Source: Rhizobiales bacterium CCH3-A5 (lineage in GTDB: Bacteria; Pseudomonadota; Alphaproteobacteria; Rhizobiales; Beijerinckiaceae). Taken from it: a DNA stretch of 64,000 nucleotides. The stretch is taken from assembly GCA_001556025.1 (NCBI GenBank), contig LSIB01000144.1:115291-179290 (forward strand), read 5' to 3'. Of this stretch, positions 32,718 through 42,298 are shown in pieces (the first letter of the stretch is position 1; every line of letters starts with the position of its first letter). The translations under genes and the position numbers were made by a program. Under the pieces are notes generated by a model that worked only from the letters and a program-made list of their open reading frames with translations, did not search any database and was not told the DNA's origin.

Positions 32718-34727
32718 TCAGGCTTCCGCCATCTTGAGGCTGGCGTCCTCGATGGCGTTGGTGCGATTGGTCCAGCCATCGCCGAATGTCGACCAGTTGG
32801 AGAGTCCCTTGTAGTGTTCGAGCCGTTTCCGCGACATCTCGATGATAATGTCGCGCGGCGTGCGGGTCTTGACCGCGCTCAGCGTTGCCGGCCCGATCGA
32901 ACCATCCGCCTCGGCGCCGACCACCTTTTGCAGAATCTTGGCCGATCGTCCTGGCCCGGCGTTGACGCCGAAATCGAACACGATCAGATCGACCCCAGGC
33001 GGAAGCTTGTCGCAGTTCATCGCGTTCCAGTAGCTCGACCGATAGATTTCCTTGGCTTCCTCCTTCGTCATCGCCTTGAGCTCGGCGGCCGTCAGATTGT
33101 CGTCGCCCTTCCAACTCCTGAATGTCTCCAGCGTGATGCCGTAGAGCGTGGCTCCTCCTTTGTCCTTCGGGTGGTCGGAGAAACCACCTTCCTTCTCGAA
33201 AACGATGTCCATGCAGCGCTCGAACCGGGTTCCGGGCAGCGTTGCGTCCGGTTTCGGTTTCGACTGGTCCGACGCGACCGGCGGGGAACTCTCGGTTCTG
33301 GCCTTGATGACGGCGGCCTTGGTCTCGGCGACCTGGCGCTTCTCCTCGGCCTCGATGATCGCGACGTCCTTGACCCTCGAGCCCGTCGAGGAGCCGAGCC
33401 AGAACGCGACGACGGTGGCGAAAGCGGTCGTCAGCGCGCCGAAGGCGATGTTGACCAATTGATAGAGTTCCGGGTTCCTCGGCAGCGGCGGGGTTTGGTT
33501 CATGAGCCAGAGCAGCGAAAACAATATCGCGCCGAACATGGCGAGAACGATGAGGGAAACGACGTAAGGGCCCTTCGCCATCAGGCCGCCCTGGGCCGCC
33601 CACTGGGTGGCTGTGCTGCGTGCGTTCTGCACGTCGCCGAGCTGGAGCTTAAGCGCCTCCATGTCCTTCTCGCGCGCCGAGCGCTCGGCGGCGGCCTGGA
33701 TGCGCTGCGCCTCCAGCCGCGCCTCTTCCCTCATCGCCTCCTGCTTCATCGCGAGTTCGGCGAGTTGCGCCTGCAAGGCGGCCTTCGCGGCGGGGTTGCT
33801 CTCCAACGTCGCTTTCGCGACGGCCGGATCGCTCGACCCCGTCGCGCCGACGACGAGGCCGACCACCTTCTCGGCGACCGAGGCCGCCCTGTCGCCGACC
33901 AGCGCGCGCACGATCTCCGGCAGGATATCGCGGGCGACCCCGATCAGCGGATCGAGCATGGCCACGGCCTGCGGTGTGGCGGCGGGCTGTGGCGCGGGCG
34001 CGCCGCGCCCGCCGCCCTCGAGCGAAACGCCCAGAGCCAGCGAGGTCTGCGGGCCGACCTCGCCGTCGACGAGAAGCTGGTTGGCCTGCTGGAATGCGGC
34101 GACCGCTTCGGCCGTCCTGCGGTCATAGACGCCGCTCGCCGAGCCGGCGTCGTAGCCGCGCAGGCCGAGCGCGCGCTGGATCGCCGAGACCACTGCAGGG
34201 TCCATGTTAGGCATGCCGACCGCATAGATTCGGGACGGCGGCGAGACCTCGACCGGCTTGAGCGCGCCATAGGTGAAGCCGGGAATGAGAACCCCGGTAT
34301 CCCAGCGCCGTCCGCTGATCTGGCCCCGCGCGACCCCGCGCTTGGAGTCCATCGCCTCGACAGTGCCGCCCTTGCCGTCCGAAATCGCGATATGGCCCAT
34401 GAGTTTCGGCCCCGGCGGGTAGCGCAGCAGGAACGCGCCTTCGATCCCGGCCGCTTCGTCGACCGGAATCCGCTGCCCGAGCGTTTTCGCGTCGCGCTGC
34501 CAGAAGCCGGTATAGGCCTGCGCGTTGGTCGGGGGCTTTTTGGCGTTGTCGTCGCAGCCGTAGAGAATTTCGCCTTCCTGGAAAACGAGCCAGGACGCGA
34601 ATTCGGCGCAATCCCACGGACCTTTGTACTTCGGATCGTCCTTCGGAACATTGACGTTGACGTATTCGTCGCCAAGTCGCGCGACCGCACGCGCCAGCAT
34701 GGCGCTGCCATTACCTTGCTTGGCCAT
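32718..34727 (-). CDS. Multidomain peptidoglycan hydrolase: NlpC/P60-like, PG-binding, membrane hairpin, GH108
   Basis: A 669-aa fusion. Residues about 35-150 look like an NlpC/P60-type cysteine peptidase (WDCAEFASWLVF with Cys40, LMGHIAISDG with His112, VEAMDSKRGVA). Residues about 175-240 are a peptidoglycan-binding type 1 repeat (IQRALGLRGYDAG, FQQANQLLVDGEVGPQT). A helical charged stretch (300-375) precedes two membrane spans (384-408 and 421-446), like a 3TM-type holin. Residues about 505-669 are a GH108 lysozyme (EKEGGFSDHPKDKGGAT, YGITLETF, FDFGVNAGPGR). The start ATG 34727 is chosen because the upstream frame lacks family residues. No signal peptide is seen. No phage gene lies nearby. 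Confidence 0.85.
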   Translation of the reverse strand: MAKQGNGSAMLARAVARLGDEYVNVNVPKDDPKYKGPWDCAEFASWLVFQEGEILYGCDDNAKKPPTNAQAYTGFWQRDAKTLGQRIPVDEAAGIEGAFLLRYPPGPKLMGHIAISDGKGGTVEAMDSKRGVARGQISGRRWDTGVLIPGFTYGALKPVEVSPPSRIYAVGMPNMDPAVVSAIQRALGLRGYDAGSASGVYDRRTAEAVAAFQQANQLLVDGEVGPQTSLALGVSLEGGGRGAPAPQPAATPQAVAMLDPLIGVARDILPEIVRALVGDRAASVAEKVVGLVVGATGSSDPAVAKATLESNPAAKAALQAQLAELAMKQEAMREEARLEAQRIQAAAERSAREKDMEALKLQLGDVQNARSTATQWAAQGGLMAKGPYVVSLIVLAMFGAILFSLLWLMNQTPPLPRNPELYQLVNIAFGALTTAFATVVAFWLGSSTGSRVKDVAIIEAEEKRQVAETKAAVIKARTESSPPVASDQSKPKPDATLPGTRFERCMDIVFEKEGGFSDHPKDKGGATLYGITLETFRSWKGDDNLTAAELKAMTKEEAKEIYRSSYWNAMNCDKLPPGVDLIVFDFGVNAGPGRSAKILQKVVGAEADGSIGPATLSAVKTRTPRDIIIEMSRKRLEHYKGLSNWSTFGDGWTNRTNAIEDASLKMAEA

Positions 34728-34991
34728 TGCTATGCGTCTCCACTCTCGACGAACGCTACCCAGAGTTGCGCTAACCTTTGGGCATGTCAATCGCATTCCG
34801 AGCCGGAGTCTCATGCGAAAGGCTGGGGAACCGGACTTGTGCCTATCCGACGAATGGCACGCGCAGCCTGAATCGCGAATTCCTGCTCTCCCATTCACCA
34901 GCACTTAACCAAGATCGCGTCTCATGTGCGTGTCTGAGTTTCGGGTTTTCCGCGCCTGCGGCGATCCCGGTGGTTGCGTGAGTGGCGTCGC

Positions 34992-36125
34992 ATGGGTTTC
35001 TCGATACGCCGGGCCGGGCGCATCCGCGCCGGCTCGCATGGCCAGAGGCGGCGCGCGCTCTGCGCCAAGCTGCTGTTCACATCTGTCGCGCTCGGGCTGT
35101 TCGCGCTGGCGGGCTGGCCGGAGCAGGCGGCTGAGCCCGTTATCGTTGCCGCAAAGACCGAGCCGAAGCATCGTCAAGACGTCAAGCCGGCCCCGGCTCG
35201 CTTCAGCGCCCTGCTGGATGCACGGGTCACGATCGGCGCGACGCCGCTGACCTTCGCGGAGCAGGCCCCTCTGAGCGCGGCCCTCATGCCTGCGATCGCC
35301 GATCCGATGCAGACGGCGAGCCTGCCGTCATCCGCGCCAATGTCGCGCCATCCCCAGGGTGGCGAGGCCGCAGCCACCGACCAGCCTGCCTCCTTGCCGT
35401 TGATCACCTCGCGGCTGATCGCTGCGCCGTTGCCTGTGCCGCGCCCTACGGATCTGAGGATTCCGGCGTCGGCGGATGCGAAGGCAGTCGCGCAGACCGA
35501 GAAGCCGCGCCTCGCGGCCACGCCGGCGACCCGTCGCGGCAAGACGGCCCCAGTCGCCGCCGTAGCGCCCGAGGACAACCGCAACTTCATTCAGAAGCTA
35601 TTTGGCGTCTCGCCGCGCGAGGCCGGCACGCAACTGGCCTATGCCGCGCCGCAGGACGGGGAGATCGATCGCGGTGCCGCGCTCGGGCCCGGTCTCGGCC
35701 TGCGCCTGACGCCGCGCCCGGCAGGACCGCCGCCGTCCAGCCTCAGCGCCGGCACGGCGATCTACGACATCAAGGCGCAGATGGTCTATCTGCCCAATGG
35801 CGAGCGGCTGGAGGCCCATTCCGGCTTCGGTGAGAAGATGGACGACATCCGCTACTCCCATGTCCGCATGAACGGGGTGACGCCGCCCCACACCTACAAC
35901 CTCGTCGAGCGCGAGGCTCTGTTCCATGGCGTCCGCGCCATCCGGCTGCATCCGGTCGGCGGCAGCGGCGCGATCTTCGGCCGCGCCGGGCTGCTGGCCC
36001 ACAGCTACCTGCTTGGCCCCAGCGGCCAGTCGAATGGCTGCGTTTCGATCAAGGATTACGATCGTTTCCTGCAGGCCTATCTGCGGGGCGAGATCAGGCG
36101 GCTGGTGGTGGTGGCGAGCCTCTGA
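34992..36125 (+). CDS. DUF2778 domain protein (L,D-transpeptidase-like)
   Basis: A 377-aa envelope protein with an N-terminal hydrophobic segment (KLLFTSVALGLFALAGW) after a very basic start, so it is anchored or secreted. A Pro/Ala-rich linker of about 150 residues follows. The C-terminal about 130 residues form a DUF2778 domain: YLPNGERLEAHSGFGEKMDD, NLVEREALFHGVRAIRLHPV, and the catalytic-type motif HSYLLGPSGQSNGCVSIKDY, whose His and Cys mirror the YkuD L,D-transpeptidase active site. A role in peptidoglycan cross-linking or editing is an inference. It lies divergently from the peptidoglycan hydrolase at 32718. A TTG start at 34974 is an alternative. Confidence 0.78.
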   Translation: MGFSIRRAGRIRAGSHGQRRRALCAKLLFTSVALGLFALAGWPEQAAEPVIVAAKTEPKHRQDVKPAPARFSALLDARVTIGATPLTFAEQAPLSAALMPAIADPMQTASLPSSAPMSRHPQGGEAAATDQPASLPLITSRLIAAPLPVPRPTDLRIPASADAKAVAQTEKPRLAATPATRRGKTAPVAAVAPEDNRNFIQKLFGVSPREAGTQLAYAAPQDGEIDRGAALGPGLGLRLTPRPAGPPPSSLSAGTAIYDIKAQMVYLPNGERLEAHSGFGEKMDDIRYSHVRMNGVTPPHTYNLVEREALFHGVRAIRLHPVGGSGAIFGRAGLLAHSYLLGPSGQSNGCVSIKDYDRFLQAYLRGEIRRLVVVASL

Positions 36126-36132
36126 GAACACC

Positions 36133-39100
36133 TCAATCCAGAATCCGCGCCAGCACCTTTTCCAGCAGGTCGAGCCGGTAGGGCTTCTTGAGCAGTTCCG
36201 TGCGCGGCTCCGAGGCAAAACCCTCGATCCGGTCGCGGCCCGTCGCGAAGACGACGCCGATGCCGGGCTTGAGGTCGCGCAGGCGGCGGGCCAGTTCGAG
36301 ACCCGATATGTCCGGCAGTCCGATATCGGTCAGCAGGATATCGACCTCGTGACGGCTGGCGATCTCCAGCGCCTGCCGGCCGCTATCGGCCTCCACCACG
36401 GCGTAGCCCAGTTCCTCGACCAGATCGACCGTATCCATCCGGATGATGGCCTCGTCCTCGCAGACCAGCACGGTCAGGCGGCGTCCGGCGGCGGGGGAGG
36501 GCGGCGGGCTCTGGCTTTCGGTCGGCTGCGCCGGTTCGGCTGCTCCGCGTCTGCCGGTCTGTGCAAGCACCTGCCTGACCTTCCGCGCCAGCGCCTCATG
36601 GCTGTAGGGCTTCGAGATCAGGTTGACGCCCTCGTCGAGCCGGCCGCCGTGGACGATCGAGTTCTCGGTATAGCCGGAGGTGAACAGCACGCCGAGATCG
36701 GGCAGGCGCTCCTTGGCCTTGCGTGCGAGTTCCGGGCTTTTCAGCGTGCCCGGCATCACCACGTCGGTGAAGAGCAGGTCGATCGGCACGCCGCTCTCGA
36801 TGACGGCGAGCGCGCTCTGCGCATCGGGCGCCTTCAGCACGCGGTAGCCGAGTTCGCCGAGCAGGGCGATCACGGTCTCGCGCACGCCTTCGTCGTCCTC
36901 GACCACGAGAATGGTCTCGTTGCCGCCGCTGACCGGGCCTGACTCGCTCTCGACCAGCACGTCCTCGGCTTGCGTCGAGCGCGGCAGATAGAGTTTCACC
37001 GTCGTGCCCTGGCCGGGTTCGCTGTAGATCTTCACATGTCCGCCGGACTGCTTGACGAAGCCATAGACCATCGAGAGGCCGAGACCCGTGCCCTTGCCCT
37101 CCGGCTTGGTTGAGAAGAACGGCTCGAAGACCTGCTCCAGAACCTCGGCGCTCATGCCAGAGCCGGTGTCGGTGACCGCCACCATGACATATTGCCCGGG
37201 CTCGACATCCGAATGGGTGCGGGCGTAAGCATCGTCGAGAAATGCGTTGCCGGCCTCGATGGTGAGGCGGCCTTGCGACTCCATCGCGTCGCGCGCGTTG
37301 ATCGCCAGGTTAAGCAGCGCGTTCTCGAGATTGGTCGGGTCGGCCAACGTGTTCCAGAGCCCGCCAGCGATCATGGTCTCGATTTCGACGGCTTCGCCGA
37401 GCGTTCGCCGCAGCAAGTCGTCCATGCCGCGGATCAGCCGGCCGATATTGACAACCTTTGGCTCCAGCGGCTGACGCCGGCCGAAGGCAAGCAATTGCGA
37501 GGCGAGCTTGGAGCCGCGCCCGACGCCGGCCATGGCGTTGGCGACGCGCTTCTCGGCCTTGTCGTTGCCGGCGATCTCGCGCATCAGCAATTGCAGATTG
37601 CCGCTGATCACCTGCAGCAGATTGTTGAAATCGTGGGCGACGCCTCCGGTGAGGTTGCCGATCGCCTCCATCTTCTGGCTGTGGCGCAGCGCATCCTGCG
37701 CCTTGGCGAGTTCGGCGGTGCGCTGTTCGACGCGCTCCTCCAGCGTCTCGGCGAGGTCGGCGAGCGCGGCCTCGGCGGTCTTCTGGTCGTCGATATCGGT
37801 GTTGGTGCCGATCCAGCGGGTGACCGCGTCGGTATCGCCGCGCACGGGGACCGCGCGCGCGATATGCCAGCGGAAGACGCCGTCATGGCGGCGCAGCCGG
37901 AACTCGGTCTGGTAGGGGGCCTCGTCGCGCCGGGCGTTCTCCCAGGCGGCCGCTGCGCTGGCGATGTCCTCGGGATGGACCATGGCGGCCCAACCCTCAC
38001 CATCGAGTTCACCGGCGCCCAGGCCGCTATAGGCGTAGACCTGCTCGTTGAACCAGTCGAGCAGTCCGTCGGGGCGTGCGGTCCAGGCGTGGTTGGGCAT
38101 GGATTGCGAGAGGCTGCGGAAGCGCGCTTCGCTCTCGCGCAGCGCGGCTTCGGCCTTCTTGCGGCCGGTGATGTCGAGAAACAGCACCGAGAACCGCTCC
38201 GGCCCGAGCCGGCGGGCGCGCGCCTCGAACCACTTGTCCCTGAGCGAGGGCACGTTGATCTCGTAACGCGCCGGCTCGCCTGTATCGATGACCCGCGCAT
38301 AAGTCGCGATCAGCTCCGGCGGCAGGTTCGGGATCACCTCGCTGACGCGCCGGCCGAGCGCGTCGTCCATCTTCACGTCGGTGCGCGCCTCGAAGGCGGG
38401 GTTCATCTCGACGAAGCGGAAATCGACCATCGTCCCGGCTGAGTCGCGCACGGCCTCGCCGATGAAGAAGCCCTCCTGCATCTGTTCGAACAGGTTGCGC
38501 CAGCGCATCTCGCTGGCGCGCAGGGCCTCCTCGGCGAGCTTGCGCTGCGTGACGTCGAAGCAGACGCCGACAAACCGCCGCCGGCCGCCATCGGGCGTGG
38601 CGACCGCCTCGCCCTGGCGGGCGATCCAGCGGATCTCGCCGGTCAGCGGGTCCAGCCTGCGATACTCGGTGTAGGCCAGCGGGTTGGCCTCGCCGAGACG
38701 GTTCGAGCCCGAGAGCGCGCGGTCGTCGGGGTGGAGCATCGAGATCAGAAGCGCGTCGGTGACCTCGATCTCCGGCGGAAGGCCCCAGATCCGGCGGTAC
38801 GTGTCCGAAACGTCGAGCTTGCCGCTTTCGGGATACCATTCGAAGACGCCGACGCTGCCGGCCTCCTGCGCGATCTTGAGCCGCTGCTCGGCGCGCAGGC
38901 GTTCGGTGATCTCGATGACGATAGCGAAGACACCGACCGGCTTTCCGCCCTCGTCGCGGATCGGCATGTAGTCTAGATCGAGCCAGCAATCCTCCATGGC
39001 GCCGTGTCGGTTCAGCGTCAGGCGCTGCTCGCGCAGCGAGAGCGTGCCGCCGGCCAGCACCGTGTCCAGCACGCGGCGGTTCAGATCGGCCGCCTCGGGC

Positions 39101-39363
39101 CAGCCTTCGAGAACCTTCGCGCCGAGCAGTCCGGGGTGGCGGCCGCCGGCGAAGCCGGCATAGGCGTCGTTGTAGATCAGGATGCCGTCAGGCCCCCAGA
39201 GCATGACCACCGGATAGGGCGTGCTGAGAGCCAGCGCGACCGTGCTGCGTAGGCTCTGCGGCCAGGCTTCGATCGGCCCCAGCGCGGTCGCCGACCAGTC
39301 GAAGCGGCGGATCAGCGCGCCAGTCTCGCCGCCATGGGGAAGGAGGGTGTCTATGTCGGTCAC
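36133..39363 (-). CDS. Hybrid sensor histidine kinase with PAS domains and two receivers
   Basis: A cytosolic sensor kinase (about 1076 aa). The N terminus has the rhizobial-type opening [20 protein letters not shown]. Four PAS domains follow (about residues 20-530, three with the typical PAC end [35 protein letters not shown]). Then come a HisKA H-box ([12 protein letters not shown], His near 575), an HATPase ([22 protein letters not shown]) and two receivers (about 818-928 and 963-1076) with FTDVVMPG and LTDIGLPD as phosphoacceptor sites. No membrane span is seen, so the signal is probably cytosolic. The GTG start has no clear ribosome binding site, and upstream ATGs exist. No separate response regulator is adjacent. 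Confidence 0.88.
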   Translation of the reverse strand: MTDIDTLLPHGGETGALIRRFDWSATALGPIEAWPQSLRSTVALALSTPYPVVMLWGPDGILIYNDAYAGFAGGRHPGLLGAKVLEGWPEAADLNRRVLDTVLAGGTLSLREQRLTLNRHGAMEDCWLDLDYMPIRDEGGKPVGVFAIVIEITERLRAEQRLKIAQEAGSVGVFEWYPESGKLDVSDTYRRIWGLPPEIEVTDALLISMLHPDDRALSGSNRLGEANPLAYTEYRRLDPLTGEIRWIARQGEAVATPDGGRRRFVGVCFDVTQRKLAEEALRASEMRWRNLFEQMQEGFFIGEAVRDSAGTMVDFRFVEMNPAFEARTDVKMDDALGRRVSEVIPNLPPELIATYARVIDTGEPARYEINVPSLRDKWFEARARRLGPERFSVLFLDITGRKKAEAALRESEARFRSLSQSMPNHAWTARPDGLLDWFNEQVYAYSGLGAGELDGEGWAAMVHPEDIASAAAAWENARRDEAPYQTEFRLRRHDGVFRWHIARAVPVRGDTDAVTRWIGTNTDIDDQKTAEAALADLAETLEERVEQRTAELAKAQDALRHSQKMEAIGNLTGGVAHDFNNLLQVISGNLQLLMREIAGNDKAEKRVANAMAGVGRGSKLASQLLAFGRRQPLEPKVVNIGRLIRGMDDLLRRTLGEAVEIETMIAGGLWNTLADPTNLENALLNLAINARDAMESQGRLTIEAGNAFLDDAYARTHSDVEPGQYVMVAVTDTGSGMSAEVLEQVFEPFFSTKPEGKGTGLGLSMVYGFVKQSGGHVKIYSEPGQGTTVKLYLPRSTQAEDVLVESESGPVSGGNETILVVEDDEGVRETVIALLGELGYRVLKAPDAQSALAVIESGVPIDLLFTDVVMPGTLKSPELARKAKERLPDLGVLFTSGYTENSIVHGGRLDEGVNLISKPYSHEALARKVRQVLAQTGRRGAAEPAQPTESQSPPPSPAAGRRLTVLVCEDEAIIRMDTVDLVEELGYAVVEADSGRQALEIASRHEVDILLTDIGLPDISGLELARRLRDLKPGIGVVFATGRDRIEGFASEPRTELLKKPYRLDLLEKVLARILD

Positions 39364-39658
39364 GTCAAGGGGCCGCCACGGGAAAACGGACTGCGGAAAA
39401 ACGAAGTGGAGGATGTTCGTTTGACGGGATTGCGCGTCATCCGCAAGCGTCCGTCGCCGCTTCGCGCCCATCGGCGTGTCGCAGCCTGCCATCCATGGCC
39501 GATCCGGTGCGCGACGACACCGTCTTTTGCTGTGTTTTCGATGCCGAGCCCGCATTGTCGCCGCGACATGATCACGGAATGACCATGCGATGCCCGGCTT
39601 GCGACCCAAATGACCCTGTGAACTGCGGTGCTCGTCCATCACCCATCAGGAGATGTTC
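39364..39658. other. Intergenic region between kinase and secreted protein gene
   Basis: About 295 bp between divergent genes. An ORF of the minus strand extends the kinase frame into it, but no family resemblance is seen there. The A-rich and T-rich patches (39401-39421, 39523-39540) are likely promoter DNA. No RNA gene recognised. Confidence 0.4.
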
Positions 39659-40030
39659 ATGCGCAGGATTTCAACTCTCACGGTCGGCGCTGCCTTCGCG
39701 GCACTCGGCGCCTTCGGCCTGCAGGCCCCGGCCATCGCCCAGGCGCCGGCCCCCGCGCCAAGCGAGGCGCCACGCCCGGCGACGCCGCCCGCGATCACCT
39801 CGGTGAACGTCGTCGATCTCGACGAACTGCCCGAGGCGACGAAGACGGAGGTCAACAAGGCGCTGGCGTCGCGCACGGCAGACGACCTGCAGAAGCTGCG
39901 CAACGCCGTCGAGGCCGCGCCGGAGATCAGGTCGGCGCTGGAGGCCAAGGGCCTGTCCTCCCGCGACGTCATCGTCGCCCAGGTCAGCCAGACCGGTACG
40001 CTCACGCTGGTGACGAAGAAGTCGGGCTGA
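39659..40030 (+). CDS. Small secreted protein of unknown function
   Basis: A 123-aa protein with a signal peptide (LTVGAAFAALGAFGLQAPAIA, cut after AIAQ), a Pro/Ala-rich stretch, and a compact helical C-terminal part (LDELPEATKTEVNKALASRT, DDLQKLRNAVEAAPEIRSAL, SRDVIVAQVSQTGTLTLV). The start is taken as ATG 39659 because the AGGAG box then lies 6 bases upstream; ATG 39653 would be directly abutting it. No family recognised. It may act in the periplasm. It converges on the Kelch gene across a 10-bp-stem hairpin. Confidence 0.7.
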   Translation: MRRISTLTVGAAFAALGAFGLQAPAIAQAPAPAPSEAPRPATPPAITSVNVVDLDELPEATKTEVNKALASRTADDLQKLRNAVEAAPEIRSALEAKGLSSRDVIVAQVSQTGTLTLVTKKSG

Positions 40031-40037
40031 GCGACTA

Positions 40038-40062
40038 CGGTCCGGCGTCAAGCGCCGGACCG
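40038..40062. terminator. Strong hairpin between convergent genes
   Basis: A perfect 10-bp stem, CGGTCCGGCG and CGCCGGACCG with loop TCAAG, lies between the convergent secreted-protein and Kelch genes. No long T-run follows (CGTTCG), so it may be a weak or Rho-assisted bidirectional terminator. Confidence 0.55.
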
Positions 40063-40083
40063 TTCGCGATCGATCAGCGAGCT

Positions 40084-41172
40084 TCATCCTAGCGTAAACG
40101 CCTCGTGCACGGCGCTCTGCACACCGCCGCCCATCACCGGGCCGCCACCTGCGACATAAATCGCATCCCCCACCAGCGCCGCGCCGAGGCCGTGGCGCGG
40201 CGTCGGCATCGGCGCATATTGCTCCCAGGAATCGGCGGTCGGGTCATAGGCCTCCATCTGGCCGAAGACCCGGTTGGTGCCTTCGCCGCCCATGACGAAG
40301 ACCTTGCCGCGGTAGAGCACCGCGCCATGGCCCGAGCGGGCGGTCGGCAGCGGGTTGCGCGGGGTCCAGGCGTCCTTGGCCGGGTCGTAGGCGTGGTGCA
40401 GATTCGAGTTGGTGTGGAACGAATCGACACGCCCGCCGATGACGTGGATCAGGTTGCCGATCGGCAGCGTGCCGGTGTGGTCGCGCCCCGTCGGCATCGG
40501 CTTGCGCTCGCTCCAGCGGTCGGCCTTCGGATCGTAGACCAGATGCCAGTCGACCGAGCGCTTGGTGTCGAAGCTGTCGCCGATCGCGCCGCCGATGGCG
40601 TGCAGTACTCCGCCGAGCCCGACGATCGCGGCCGAGCCGACGGCGCGGGGCAAGGGCGCGATCTCGGCCCAGCGGTCGGTCTTCGGATCCCAGACGAAAC
40701 AGCGTGGATGGGGATTGCGGTTCTGCTCGGTGAAGCCGCCGATGGCGTAGAGCCTGCCGTCGAGAAAGGCGACGCCGACATGGTTGGCGCCGAGCGGCAG
40801 CGGGGCGGCGTCGATCCAGCGGTCCTCCTTCGGGCGGTAGACATGGTGGTAGGGCCGGTCGACGCGCTGCTCGGCATAGCCGCCGACGATGTGCATGCCC
40901 TCCGCGTCGGCCGCTGCCCAGGCCATTTCCGAACGCGGCAGCGGCAGCAGCGCCTTCGTGCTCCAGCGGCCGGGATTGGCCGCCTTGGGCACAGGCGAGT
41001 CGAAGACGTTCTGGCTGTCGGCCAGAGCGGGCTTGGGGATGCGGCCGGGCTGGTTCAGACGCTCATAGTGCCCGCCATGATGCTCATGGCCGGCCTGCTG
41101 GGCCAAGGCCGGAACTGCGGCGAGCGCGGCTGCCCCGCCGGCGATCAGATGTCTGCGGTTCAGGCTGGTCAT
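40084..41172 (-). CDS. Tat-exported Kelch-repeat protein
   Basis: A 362-aa protein with a twin-arginine signal (NRRHLIAGGAAALAAVPALA) and then a His-rich linker (AGHEHHGGHYERL). The rest is a beta-propeller of about six Kelch repeats with the pattern [Y/W]DPKTDRW-x-x-x-x-PLP followed by a GG block (AIGGFTEQNRN, HAIGGAIGDS, HVIGGRVDSF, FVMGGEGTNR, YVAGGGPVMGG). No catalytic residue is recognised. The Tat signal implies it is folded in the cytoplasm, perhaps with a cofactor, before export. A metal-binding role for the His-rich region is a guess. Confidence 0.85.
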   Translation of the reverse strand: MTSLNRRHLIAGGAAALAAVPALAQQAGHEHHGGHYERLNQPGRIPKPALADSQNVFDSPVPKAANPGRWSTKALLPLPRSEMAWAAADAEGMHIVGGYAEQRVDRPYHHVYRPKEDRWIDAAPLPLGANHVGVAFLDGRLYAIGGFTEQNRNPHPRCFVWDPKTDRWAEIAPLPRAVGSAAIVGLGGVLHAIGGAIGDSFDTKRSVDWHLVYDPKADRWSERKPMPTGRDHTGTLPIGNLIHVIGGRVDSFHTNSNLHHAYDPAKDAWTPRNPLPTARSGHGAVLYRGKVFVMGGEGTNRVFGQMEAYDPTADSWEQYAPMPTPRHGLGAALVGDAIYVAGGGPVMGGGVQSAVHEAFTLG

Positions 41173-41326
41173 GGCGTATCCTCCCTGCCTACAACTTTAT
41201 GGTGGCCGGCTCCGCTGGCAAGCGGCTGTCGGCAATGCGCCGGCGGCTGTTCCGCATGCTGCACACGCTGCTATGGTCGGCCCGCCATCTGAAACGGTTT
41301 AGCCGAAGAAAAGACGAGGGATACGC

Positions 41327-42088
41327 ATGTCTGGGCACAACAAGGTCGCCATCATCACCGGGGCGGGGTCAGGCGTCGGGCGGGCGGTCGCGCTCGCCTT
41401 CCTGAAGGACGGCTACCGGACCGTGCTGGCCGGACGCCGCGAGGACGCGCTCGCCGAGACGATCCAGCTTTCGGGCGCGCCGCCGAGCCAGGCGCTGGCG
41501 GTATCGACCGACGTGACCGATCAGGCCTCGGTGCGGAACCTGTTCGCGAAGACCAAGGAAAAATTCGGCCGCCTCGACGTGCTGTTCAACAATGCCGGCG
41601 TCAATGCGCCGGGCGGAATCATGCTGGAAGACCTGACGCTGGCGCAGTGGCAGGCGGTGGTCGACACCAACCTGACCGGGCCGTTCCTGTGTACGCAGGA
41701 GGCGTTCAAGCTGATGAAGGACCAGACCCCGATGGGCGGCCGCATCATCAACAACGGCTCGATCTCGGCCTACGCGCCGCGTCCGAACTCGGTCGCCTAC
41801 ACCGCGACCAAGCATGCGATCTCGGGGCTGACCAAGACCGCCTCGCTCGACGGGCGCAAATACGACATCGCGGTCGGACAGGTCGATATCGGCAACGCGC
41901 TCACCGAGATGGCGCGGCGGATGACGCAAGGGGTGCCGCAGGCCGACGGCTCGATCGCGATCGAGCAGGTCATGGACGTCGACCATGTCGCGACCTCGGT
42001 GCTGCACATGGCGAGCCTGCCGATCGAGGCAAACGTGCTGTTCCTGACGGTGATGGCGAGCAAGATGCCGTTCGTCGGGCGCGGGTGA
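41327..42088 (+). CDS. Short-chain dehydrogenase/reductase (SDR) family oxidoreductase
   Basis: A classical NAD(P)-dependent SDR (253 aa) of one Rossmann domain. The nucleotide-binding motif is TGAGSGVG. The arginine-containing stretch LAGRRED after beta-2 favours NADP(H). NNAGV and the catalytic triad Ser (NNGSISAY), Tyr and Lys (YTATK) are in place. The opening [11 protein letters not shown] is standard. The C-terminal part has no feature naming a substrate. The start has a GAGGGATA box. It is flanked by a Kelch gene (divergent) and a palindromic element. Confidence 0.9.
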   Translation: MSGHNKVAIITGAGSGVGRAVALAFLKDGYRTVLAGRREDALAETIQLSGAPPSQALAVSTDVTDQASVRNLFAKTKEKFGRLDVLFNNAGVNAPGGIMLEDLTLAQWQAVVDTNLTGPFLCTQEAFKLMKDQTPMGGRIINNGSISAYAPRPNSVAYTATKHAISGLTKTASLDGRKYDIAVGQVDIGNALTEMARRMTQGVPQADGSIAIEQVMDVDHVATSVLHMASLPIEANVLFLTVMASKMPFVGRG

Positions 42089-42117
42089 GGGCGGTCGGTT
42101 CAGCAACCCGGATACCC

Positions 42118-42290
42118 TCCGCCGTCATGGTCGGGCTGGTCCCGACCATCCATATCTTGCGACGGCGAGGCCAAGCGTGACACGTAGGCTGCGTGTGCCG
42201 GAGTTTCCCGCTTGTCGATCGTGAGTTCGCCCCAGACGCCGAAAGACGTGGATGGTCGGGACCAGCCCGACCATGATGGGGAGGGCACTG
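42118..42290. repeat. Mosaic palindromic element, GTCAT-end family copy 1
   Basis: A long inverted repeat. The left arm GTCATGGTCGGGCTGGTCCC runs to 42153 and the right arm starts GTGGATGGTCGGGACCAGCC at 42248. The arms pair over about 30 bp with only two mismatches. The middle has smaller palindromes. The outer ends are CCCTCCGCC-GTCAT and ATGATGGGGAGGG, shared with elements at 54113, 57236 and 60018. Its right end lies 9 bp before the CDF-like start. Confidence 0.85.
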
Positions 42291-42298
42291 CTGGGAGT

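Noticed and set aside
32718..34727. Prophage
   Set aside because: Only lysis-like domains are present; no capsid, tail, terminase, integrase or attachment sites are seen within 10 kb on either side.
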